This document shows positions 50,401 to 62,400 of a stretch of 64,000 nucleotides of DNA, one piece after another. The notes beneath the pieces were generated by a model. It was not told the DNA's origin. It searched no databases and was given only the letters and a program-made list of their open reading frames with translations. Positions within the stretch are counted from its first letter, which is position 1. Every line of letters starts with the position of its first letter. Origin of the DNA: Nematostella vectensis (lineage: Eukaryota; Cnidaria; Anthozoa; Actiniaria; Edwardsiidae); the NCBI RefSeq assembly GCF_932526225.1, contig NC_064039.1:372001-436000 (forward strand). Reading direction: 5' to 3'. Both the position numbers and the translations under genes were made by a program.

Positions 50401-53400
50401 AAGGTAGAGTATAGAAGGGCAGTAGTGTTACCAAGTGTAAGATACAGTATAGAAGGGCAGTAGTGCTACCAAGTGTAAGGTACAGTATAGAAGGGCAGTA
50501 GTGCTACCAAGTGTAAGGTACAGTATAGAAGGGCAGTAGTGCTACCAAGTGTAAGGTACAGTATAGAAGGGCAGTAGTGCTACCAAGTGTATGGTAGAGT
50601 ATAGAAGGGCAGTAGTGCTACCAAGTGTATGGTACAGTATAGAAGGGCAGTAGTGTTACCAAGTGTATGGTAGAGTATAGAAGGGCAGTAGTGCTACCAA
50701 GTGTAAGGTACAGTATAGAAGGGCAGTAGTGCTACCAAGTGTATGGTAGAGTATAGAAGGGCAGTAGTGCTACCAAGTGTAAGGTACAGAATAGAAGGGC
50801 AGTAGTGCTACCAAGTGTAAGGTACAGTATAGAAGGGCAGTAGTGCTACCAAGTGTAAGGTACAGTATAGAAGGGCAGTAGTGCTACCAAGTGTATGGTA
50901 GAGTATAGAAGGGCAGTAGTGCTACCAAGTGTAAGGTACAGTATAGAAGGGCAGTAGTGCTACCAAGTGTAAGGTACAGTATAGAAGGGCAGTAGTGTTA
51001 CCAAGTGTAAGGTACAGTATAGAAGGGCAGTAGTGCTACCAAGTGTATGGTACAGTATAGAAGGGCAGTAGTGTTACCAAGTGTAAGGTACAGTATAGAA
51101 GGGCAGTAGTGTTACCAAGTGTATGGTAGAGTATAGAAGGGCAGTAGTGCTACCAAGTGTAAGGTACAGTATAGAAGGGCAGTAGTGTTACCAAGTGTAA
51201 GGTACAGTATAGAAGGGCAGTAGTGTTACCAAGTGTAAGGTACAGTATAGAAGGGCAGTAGTGCTAGCAAGTGTATGGTACAGTATAGAAGGGCAGTAGT
51301 GTTACCAAGTGTAAGGTACAGTATAGAAGGGCAGTAGTGCTACCAAGTGTATGGTACAGTATAGAAGGGCAGTAGTGCTACCAAGTGTATGGTACAGTAT
51401 AGAAGGGCAGTAGTGTTACCAAGTGTATGGTAGAGTATAGAAGGGCAGTAGTGCTACCAAGTGTATGGTACAGTATAGAAGGGCAGTAGTGCTACCAAGT
51501 GTATGGTACAGTATAGAAGGGCAGTAGTGCTACCAAGTGTATGGTACAGTATAGAAGGGCAGTAGTGTTACCAAGTGTATGGTACAGTATAGAAGGGCAG
51601 TAGTGTTACCAAGTGTATGGTAGAGTATAGAAGGGCAGTAGTGCTACCAAGTGTATGGTACAGTATAGAAGGGCAGTAGTGCTACCAAGTGTATGGTACA
51701 GTATAGAAGGGCAGTGGTGCTACCAAGTGTATGGTACAGTATAGAAGGGCAGTAGTGTTACCAAGTGTAAGGTACAGTATAGAAGGGCAGTAGTGTTACC
51801 AAGTGTAAGGTACAGTATAGAAGGGCAGTAGTGTTACCAAGTGTAAGGTACAGTATAGAAGGGCAGTAGTGCTACCAAGTGTATGGTACAGTATAGAAGG
51901 GCAGTAGTGTTACCAAGTGTAAGGTACAGTATAGAAGGGCAGTAGTGCTACCAAGTGTATGGTACAGTATAGAAGGGCAGTAGTGCTACCAAGTGTATGG
52001 TACAGTATAGAAGGGCAGTAGTGTTACCAAGTGTATGGTAGAGTATAGAAGGGCAGTAGTGTTACCAAGTGTAAGGTACAGTATAGAAGGGCAGTAGTGT
52101 TACCAAGTGTATGGTAGAGTATAGAAGGGCAGTAGTGCTACCAAGTGTAAGGTACAGTATAGAAGGGCAGTAGTGTTACCAAGTGTAAGGTACAGTATAG
52201 AAGGGCAGTAGTGTTACCAAGTGTAAGGTACAGTATAGAAGGGCAGTAGTGCTACCAAGTGTATGGTACAGTATAGAAGGGCAGTAGTGTTACCAAGTGT
52301 AAGGTACAGTATAGAAGTGCAGTAGTGCTACCAAGTGTATGGTACAGTATAGAAGGGCAGTAGTGCTACCAAGTGTATGGTACAGTATAGAAGGGCAGTA
52401 GTGTTACCAAGTGTATGGTAGAGTATAGAAGGGCAGTAGTGCTACCAAGTGTATGGTACAGTATAGAAGGGCAGTAGTGTTACCAAGTGTAAGGTACAGT
52501 ATAGAAGGGCAGTAGTGTTACCAAGTGTATGGTACAGTATAGAAGTGCAGTAGTGTTACCAAGTGTATGGTAGAGTATAGAAGGGCAGTAGTGCTACCAA
52601 GTGTATGGTACAGTATAGAAGGGCAGTAGTGCTACCAAGTGTATGGTACAGTATAGAAGGGCAGTAGTGCTACCAAGTGTATGGTACAGTATAGAAGGGC
52701 AGTAGTGTTACCAAGTGTAAGGTACAGTATAGAAGGGCAGTAGTGTTACCAAGTGTAAGGTACAGTATAGAAGGGCAGTACTGTTACCAAGTGTAAGGTA
52801 CAGTATAGAAGGGCAGTAGTGCTACCAAGTGTATGGTACAGTATAGAAGGGCAGTAGTGTTACCAAGTGTAAGGTACAGTATAGAAGGGCAGTAGTGCTA
52901 CCAAGTGTATGGTACAGTATAGAAGGGCAGTAGTGCTACCAAGTGTATGGTACAGTATAGAAGGGCAGTAGTGTTACCAAGTGTATGGGTACAGTATAGA
53001 AGGGCAGTAGTGTTACCAAGTGTAAGGTACAGTATAGAAGGGCAGTAGTGCTACCAAGTGTATGGTACAGTATAGAAGGGCAGTAGTGCTACCAAGTGTA
53101 TGGTACAGTATAGAAGGGCAGTAGTGTTACCAAGTGTATGGGTACAGTATAGAAGGGCAGTAGTGTTACCAAGTGTAAGGTACAGTATAGAAGGGCAGTA
53201 GTGCTACCAAGTGTATGGTACAGTATAGAAGGGCAGTAGTGCTACCAAGTGTATGGTACAGTATAGAAGGGCAGTAGTGTTACCAAGTGTATGGGTACAG
53301 TATAGAAGGGCAGTAGTGTTACCAAGTGTATGGGTACAGTATAGAAGGGCAGTAGTGCTACCAAGTGTAAGGTACAGTATAGAAGGGCAGTAGTGCTACC

Positions 53401-56400
53401 AAGTGTATGGTACAGTATAGAAGGGCAGTAGTGCTACCAAGTGTAAGGTACAGTATAGAAGGGCAGTAGTGCTACCAAGTGTAAGGTACAGTATAGAAGG
53501 GCAGTAGTGCTACCAAGTGTATGGTACAGTATAGAAGGGCAGTAGTGCTACCAAGTGTATGGTACAGTATAGAAGGGCAGTAGTGCTACCAAGTGTATGG
53601 TACAGTATAGAAGGGCAGTAGTGTTACCAAGTGTATGGTACAGTATAGAAGGGCAGTAGTGCTACCAAGTGTAAGGTACAGTATAGAAGGGCAGTGTAGT
53701 GTTACCAAGTGTAAGGTACAGTATAAAAGGGCAGTAGTGCTACCAAGTGTAAGGTAGAGTATAGAAGGGCAGTAGTGCTATTAAGTGTAAGGTACAGTAT
53801 AGAAGGGCAGTGTAGTGTTACCAAGTGTAAGGTACAGTATAAAAGGGCAGTAGTGCTACCAAGTGTAAGGTACAGTATAGAAGGGCAGTAGTGTTACCAA
53901 GTGTAAGGTAGAGTATAGAAGGGCAGTAGTGTTACCAAGTGTATGGTACAGTATAGAAGGGCAGTAGTGCTACCAAGTGTATGGTACAGTATAGAAGGGC
54001 AGTAGTGTTACCAAGTGTATGGTACAGTATAGAAGGGCAGTAGTGCTACCAAGTGTAAGGTACAGTATAGAAGGGCAGTAGTGCTACCAAGTGTAAGGTA
54101 CAGTATAGAAGGGCAGTAGTGTTACCAAGTGTAAGGTAGAGTATAGAAGGGCAGTAGTGCTACCAAGTGTAAGGTACAGTATAGAAGGGCAGTAGTGTTA
54201 CCAAGTGTATGGTACAGTATAGAAGGGCAGTAGTGCTACCAAGTGTAAGGTACAGTATAGAAGGGCAGTAGTGTTACCAAGTGTAAGGTAGAGTATAGAA
54301 GGGCAGTAGTGCTACCAAGTGTAAGGTACAGTATAGAAGGGCAGTAGTGCTACCAAGTGTAAGGTACAGTATAGAAGGGCAGTAGTGTTACCAAGTGTAA
54401 GGTAGAGTATAGAAGGGCAGTAGTGTTACCAAGTGTATGGTACAGTATAGAAGGGCAGTAGTGCTATTAAGTGTATGGTAGAGTATAGAAGGGCAGTAGT
54501 GTTACCAAGTGTAAGATACAGTATAGAAGGGCAGTAGTGCTACCAAGTGTAAGGTACAGTATAGAAGGGCAGTAGTGCTACCAAGTGTAAGGTAGAGTAT
54601 AGAAGGGCAGTAGTGCTACCAAGTGTAAGGTACAGTATAGAAGGGCAGTAGTGTTACCAAGTGTAAGGTACAGTATAGAAGGGCAGTAGTGCTACCAAGT
54701 GTAAGGTACAGTATAGAAGGGCAGTAGTGCTACCAAGTGTAAGGTAGAGTATAGAAGGGCAGTAGTGCTACCAAGTGTAAGGTACAGTATAGAAGGGCAG
54801 TAGTGTTACCAAGTGTAAGGTACAGTATAGAAGGGCAGTAGTGCTACCAAGTGTAAGGTACAGTATAGAAGGGCAGTAGTGCTACCAAGTGTAAGATACA
54901 GTATAGAAGGGCAGTAGTGCTATTAAGTGTATGGTAGAGTATAGAAGGGCAGTAGTGTTACCAAGTGTAAGGTACAGTATAGAAGGGCAGTAGTGCTACC
55001 AAGTGTATGGTACAGTATAGAAGGGCAGTAGTGTTACCAAGTGTAAGGTACAGTATAGAAGTGCAGTAGTGCTACCAAGTGTAAGGTACAGTATAGAAGG
55101 GCAGTAGTGCTACCAAGTGTATGGTACAGTATAGAAGGGCAGTAGTGCTACCAAGTGTATGGTACAGTATAGAAGGGCAGTAGTGTTACCAAGTGTAAGG
55201 TACAGTATAGAAGGGCAGTGTAGTGTTACCAAGTGTAAGGGTACAGTATAGAAGGGCAGTAGTGCTACCAAGTGTATGGTAGAGTATAGAAGGGCAGTAG
55301 TGTTACCAAGTGTAAGATACAGTATAGAAGGGCAGTAGTGCTACCAAGTGTATGGTAGAGTATAGAAGGGCAGTAGTGCTATTAAGTGTATGGTAGAGTA
55401 TAGAAGGGCAGTAGTGTTACCAAGTGTAAGGTACAGTATAGAAGGGCAGTAGTGCTACCAAGTGTATGGTACAGTATAGAAGGGCAGTAGTGTTACCAAG
55501 TGTAAGGTACAGTATAGAAGTGCAGTAGTGCTACCAAGTGTAAGGTACAGTATAGAAGGGCAGTAGTGCTACCAAGTGTATGGTACAGTATAGAAGGGCA
55601 GTAGTGCTACCAAGTGTATGGTACAGTATAGAAGGGCAGTAGTGTTACCAAGTGTAAGGTACAGTATAGAAGGGCAGTGTAGTGTTACCAAGTGTAAGGG
55701 TACAGTATAGAAGGGCAGTAGTGCTACCAAGTGTATGGTAGAGTATAGAAGGGCAGTAGTGTTACCAAGTGTAAGATACAGTATAGAAGGGCAGTAGTGC
55801 TACCAAGTGTATGGTAGAGTATAGAAGGGCAGTAGTGTTACCAAGTGTAAGGTACAGTATAGAAGGGCAGTAGTGTTACCAAGTGTAAGGTACAGTATAG
55901 AAGGGCAGTAGTGCTACCAAGTGTAAGGTACAGTATAGAAGGGCAGTAGTGCTATCAAGTGTAAGGTACAGTATAGAAGGGCAGTAGTGTTACCAAGTGT
56001 AAGGTACAGTATAGAAGGGCAGTGGTGCTACCAAGTGTAAGGTACAGTATAGAAGGGCAGTAGTGCTACCAAGTGTATGGTAGAGTATAGAAGGGCAGTA
56101 GTGTTACCAAGTGTAAGATACAGTATAGAAGGGCAGTAGTGCTATTAAGTGTGAGGTACAGTATAGAAGGGCAGTAGTGTTACCAAGTGTAAGGTACAGT
56201 ATAGAAGGGCAGTAGTGCTACCAAGTGGATGGTACAGTATAGAAGGGCAGTAGTGCTACGAAGTGTGAGGTACAGAATAGAAGGGCAGTAGTGTTACCAA
56301 GTGTAAGGTACAGTATAGAAGGGCAGTAGTGCTACCAAGTGTAAGGTACAGTATAGAAGGGCAGTAGTGCTACCAAGTGTATGGTAGAGTATAGAAGGGC

Positions 56401-59400
56401 AGTAGTGTTACCAAGTGTAAGATACAGTATAGAAGGGCAATAGTGCTACCAAGTGTAAGGTACAGTATAGAAGGGCAGTAGTGTTACCAAGTGTAAGGTA
56501 CAGTATAGAAGGGCAGTAGTGCTACCAAGTGTAAGGTACAGTATAGAAGGGCAGTAGTGCTACCAAGTGTAAGATACAGTATAGAAGGGCAGTAGTGCTA
56601 TTAAGTGTATGGTACAGTATAGAAGGGCAGTAGTGTTACCAAGTGTAAGGTACAGTATAGAAGGGCAGTAGTGCTACCAAGTGTAAGGTACAGTATAGAA
56701 GGGCAGTAGTGCTACCAAGTGTAAGGTACAGTATAGAAGGGCAGTAGTGTGATTTTTTGGAGTATAAGTGAATCTTAATCATGAAATTTCATGTATTTGT
56801 AGGAGTTTTTAGCTGATTATGGCATGGTCTGGGTTGGAAACAGTTCGCCAACAGAGAGTGCTTATATGCCTCTTGATGATGATGCACATCCTAATGAAGA
56901 TTCTATGGTCACCCCTACAGGGTGTGGAGTGTGGAATCCAGGTAGGTGTGGCTACTACAGGGTGTGGGGTGTGGAATCCAGGTAGGTGTGGCTACTACAG
57001 GGTGTGGGGTGTGGAATCCAGGTAGGTGTGGCTACTACAGGGTGTGGGGTGTGGAATCCAGGTAGGTGTGGCTACTACAGGGTGTGGGGTGTGGAATCCA
57101 AATAGGTGTGGCTACTACAGGGTGTGGGGTGTAGCTATCAATGCTCCAGCAAGACACACCTATTTTGCGCCATTTGGAGTGCCACAAGTTTATTAGCATA
57201 GCTATTATTTGTTACCTACATTCTAAATAAAGTCTACTTACTTACTTGATGCTAGTTAAGAAGCACTGCCAACTATAAGTTAGGGGGTCCATTGCAAGTT
57301 ATAAAATTTATTGTATTTATGTACCCAATAAATTTTATGAAAGACTGCATGAAAATAGTAGGATAGCCTGATGAATGGTTAGTCTACAGTACAGGTCTAG
57401 AGATAATGGTGTAATGATGACTGAAGAGGTAGATGTGTTTAGCGCTGTTCTCGAAGTATATCAAGTGTTATTTGCGATTCGTTTTATGACTGACTCACAT
57501 CGTTGCGTTACAGCGAAGCGTGTTCGCATTCATTTACGCAAATTGGTAAATAATCTCTTGAAAATAAAAACAACTGGAGCCCTTTCTACGTTTTATTATT
57601 TATTATTTTTCTTTGCTTGCTGTTATATCTAAAGAGAAAACCCAGGAGTGTTCGTTTATAAATTCAAGTTGTTTTGCTAAAGTTCGCGAGATAGCGAAAA
57701 AAATATTGTTCGATGTCTCTGAGTTTACTCCACTAACCACGCACGCAGTCGTAATTATTTCATGTCATCGACTAGAGAACAACGAACTAAATCACTCGCA
57801 AACACGCTCAAGCTTATGAATATTTGGCGAGTCGATACTCTCGAACCACTCTTAAGTAGAATATGCACGAGTCTCGAGTACTCGCAAGTGGAGGTTATGT
57901 TACTCTAGACCTGTACCTTTTTCTCATTTTTAAATACTTGATTATTTTTATCCTTTCTTCATAGCTGCTTCAGTTGCAAACCCATCATTTGAAGTAAATT
58001 TCGACCTTGTGTTAAAAAACGTCAAGGAGCTAAATGTACTGGCAGGGGAGGGGTGTGCAGTCATCTCTCGTACTAAAGATGGTGCAAGACTCAAGGTAGT
58101 CATGTTGAATGCTTGTTTTAACCCCTTGCTTTTAATAAGCACCCAGCTGGTTTAATTAGCTCCCAAAATAAGTACCACCCTGAATGAAAAAATGGAAGGA
58201 TGACAAAATGGTAGGCTTTTGGAACCCAAAAGAGAAAGATGTGCAATGTCAATGAGATAACTATTGTGTTGTTCTAGTAAAATGTATTGAGGGTCAGAGC
58301 TGAAGTCTGAATATTGAGATAAGTGCCCTGCTAGTGAATGAATAAACAAGAGTTCAAAAGATCCTTTTCATTAGCACATGAAAAGGGAATATGCCAGGAA
58401 CATGTCTCTCTTACTGAACAATACTACCTCCTAAAAACAATACTACCTCCTAATTTTTTTTTCTCCAAGTTACTAAAGAATCTTGAAATTTTAATTTTAA
58501 TTAAAAATGCTTTTCCTTATTTGGGCCTTAATTAATGTATTGAACGTTTTGTGCTTTAGGTTCCAGACTCCATTCCACTGGCACTGTACTACAATGGTAT
58601 TGTCATGTTTGAAGGTCCTTTCAGGCCTTTTACAGATCCAACAACACAGGTAAAAATGATTACAGTACTTACAGTACACTTTTAATGTATGAAAAATGAT
58701 AGACTTGCCCCAAGTCAACCTCGGAGTCAGTAATCGAGTGAAGCAAGATTAAATGATGTCACAAAGCGAAAAATAACATGGCCAGAGATCACACCAATGC
58801 GAAATTCATACTTTATTATTGTTCCAATACTTGTTCCCATTCTCAGCAATGCATGAGAGATATCATGGAAGGCTATTTCCCTTCAGAACTGCAGTCACGA
58901 TATCCTGATGGCGTGCCGATTAATGTGAGTCTACATATTCTCTCAATGAAGTTTTCACGTCATTAGATATAAGATATTAGTATAAGTATGGTTACAGTAG
59001 GGCTATGACTTTCCGGGAATCTACCATGCTACTTTACTACGCTGAAACATTCACAACTACTTGTCTAAGGTCCTTTACAAAACATACAATAAAGTTTTCC
59101 GAGTTTCTTTAGTTTCTTTTTTTAAATAACTTAGAAGAGTACCATTAGTAAGGACAAAGAACAATTTTGTGAGACATGAAAAAAGACATATTCAAAATAT
59201 GCTAAATGCGGTTGCACTATGTGCAGGTCACAGATAGAAGAGAGACTGTTTATAGTGATCGCCGTACTGAGATCCTCTTCCCCGGTGAAGGCCAAAGTCT
59301 GGATAAGAAGACTTCAGAAGGATCCCTGTCTGCCATCAGACAAGTAACAAGCACAGCTCCTGGTATGTACAACCATGTGACAACAGCATTCTGTCAGCAT

Positions 59401-62400
59401 CTCATGTTAGAGTCAGCATCTCATCTCAGAGTCAACATCTCATCTCAGAGTCAACATCTCATCTCAGAGTCAACATCTCATCTCAGAGTCAACATCTCAT
59501 CTCAGAGTCAACATCTCATCTCAGAGTCAACATCTCATCTTGGAGTCAACATCTCATCTTGGTTCTATAGGAATGCCGCTCCCCCAGGTTTTTTTTTCTA
59601 AAATTTTAAGAAAAGGACCTTAGTCGGGTGCATGACACCAGGTTGATGTGCCATGCTTCTGAACACCTCTGTTTGACCCTTGGTCAAAGCTTTGTTTAAC
59701 ATCCAGAAAAACATACTCTGTTTTGCAGAAGTGTATGATATGCCACTTGCACCCTGGTACATGTGACCACACCCATTTATTCTCTACAGTTGCTTGTACA
59801 GTAGTCTTTCTACCTTTACCATATAAAGTGACTATACAGACTACTTTCTGTCTAATTTGTTAGGTTATTGATATTACAACCTCCCCCCTTCATAACTGAT
59901 AGTCTTCCCTCCGCCCTGTTAAGGCCCCAAGCACTCAATGGAACAGTTCCTGTCACGTCTACCGCAGGCCGTTGTCAAGGAGGGGAAGATAATTGACGTC
60001 AGAGCAGGGGTTGAACAAACTATCAAGGTACTTACTGGTCAAAGATCAAAATGTAAGAGAGGAGTACTATTTGCTGCTTTGTCATCCAGATCAGCTGAAT
60101 TCATGGCTTTTTTAGCCTTTGGCTTAGACTATAGTGTGCCCTCACGCCATGTGCTGTGTTTCTAGGGCTCTGGTAGTCAGAATGACGTCATCGTCGTTGA
60201 GACTCCGGCACTGCAAGACATCAAGGCCAGGTGGGGGTAGAGTGGCATTGTGGTTATCGTTAATAAGATAATGTGTAGGTCATGTATGAACTGGTATGAG
60301 ACTTTCTAAATACAGCCCCTTTCTAAATACAGCTCCGTTAGCCAACGGATTTGTCTGCGATATAGTACCGTACTATTGTATATACGGTATAGCACCAACC
60401 TTTTAGCCGAAATGTATTATCTTCGTCATTGTAATTTTGTAGGCTGCCTTTGGTGTAAACACGTTACGCCCTTAACCTATGCACCTTTCTTTCCAATTGT
60501 CGGTGTTGAGGACTTACTAGAAGAGTAACTGCAACTCAATTACACTTCACAAATGCAGCAACAAAGTGCAAGAAAATGTATTATGTGGAAAGTGAGTATT
60601 TTGTGATGTTTTACAGAGCGGATGACAAAGCTAACTCCTCTGAGCGCGTGTTTTCCGCGGCGTCTCGTGTCACGACCCTCAGGATTAAATCCGAGAATGG
60701 CGAGCAGGTAAAAGCCAGATGCATTTCTTCGTTATCCGCGCATTTGTTGCATAGTCACGCGCGTCTTTGTTACGTGGTGTTCGTTAGTCACGCGCGTCTT
60801 TGTTACGTGGTGTTTGTTAGTCATGCGCGTCTTTGTTGCGTGGTGTTTGTTAGTCATGCGCGTCTTTGTTACGTGGTGTTTGTTAGTCATGCGCGTCTTT
60901 GTTACGTGGTGTTTGTTAATCACGCGCGTCTTTGTTACGTAGTGTTTGTTAGTCATGCGCGTCTTTGTTACGTAGTGTTTGTAAGTCACGCGCGTCTTTG
61001 TTACGTAGTGTTTGTAAGTCACGCGCGTCTTTGTTACGTGGTGTTTGTTAGTCATGCGCGTCTTTGTTGCGTGGTGTTTGTTAGTCATGCGCGTCTTTGT
61101 TACGTGGTGTTTGTTAGTCATGCGCGTCTTTGTTACGTGGTGTTTGTTAATCACGCGCGTCTTTGTTACGTGGTGTTTGTTAATCACGCGCGTCTTTGTT
61201 ACGTAGTGTTTGTTAGTCATGCGTGTCTTTGTTACGTAGTGTTTGTAAGTCACGCGCGTCTTTGTTACGTAGTGTTTGTAAGTCACGCGCGTCTTTGTTA
61301 CGTGGTGTTTGTTAGTCACGCGCGTCTTTGTTACGTGGTGTTTGTTAGTCACGCGCGTCTTTGTTACGTAGTGTTTGTTAGTCACGCGCGTCTTTGTTAC
61401 GTGGAGTTTGTAAGTCACGCGCGTCTTTGTTACGTGGTGTTTGTAAGTCACGCACGTCATTGTTACGTGATGTTTGTAAGTCACGCGGGTCTTTGTTACG
61501 TAGTGTTTGTTAATCACGCGCGTCTTTGTTACGTAGTGTTTGTTAGTCACGCGCGTCTTTGTTACGTGGTGTTTGTTAGTCACGCGCGTCTTTGTTACGT
61601 AGTGTTTGTTAGTCACGCGCGTCTTTGTTACGTGGTGTTTGTAAGTCACGCGCGTCTTTGTTACGTGATGTTTGTAAGTCACGCGGTTCTTTGTTACGTA
61701 AGGTTTGTTAATCACGCGCGTCTTTGTTACGTGGTGTTTGTAAGTAACGCGCGTCTTTGTTACGTAGTGTTTGTAAGTAACGCGCGTCTTTGTTACGTGG
61801 TGTTTGTTAGTCACACACGTCTTTGTTACGTAGTGTTTGTTAGTCACGCGCGTCTTTGTTACGTGGTGTTTGTAAGTCACGCGCGTCTTTGTTACGTGAT
61901 GTTTGTAAGTCACGCGGGTCTTTGTTACGTAGTGTTTGTTAATCACGCGCGTCTTTGTTACGTGGTGTTTGTAAGTCACACACGTCTTTGTTACGTGATG
62001 TTTGTAAGTCACACACGTCTTTGTTACGTGGTGTTTGTAAGTCACGCGCGTCTTTGTTACGTAGTGTTTGTAAGTCACGCGCGTCTTTGTTACGTGGTGT
62101 TTGTAAGTCACGCGGGTCTTTGTTACGTGATGTTTGTAAGTCACGCGGGTCTTTGTTACGTAGTGTTTGTTAATCACGCGCGTCTTTGTTACGTGGTGTT
62201 TGTAAGTCACACACGTCTTTGTTACGTAGTGTTTGTTAGTCACGCGCGTCTTTGTTGCGTAATGTTTGTTAATCACGCGCGTCTTTGTTACGTGGTGTTT
62301 GTAAGTCACACACGTCTTTGTTACGTAGTGTTTGTTAGTCACGCGCGTCTTTGTTATGTAGTGTTTGTAAGTCACGCGCGCCTTTGTTACGTGGTGTTTG

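Noticed and set aside
47893-56748. CRISPR-like regular array
   Set aside because: There are no unique spacers between repeats; units are head-to-tail with point variants, in a eukaryotic intron.
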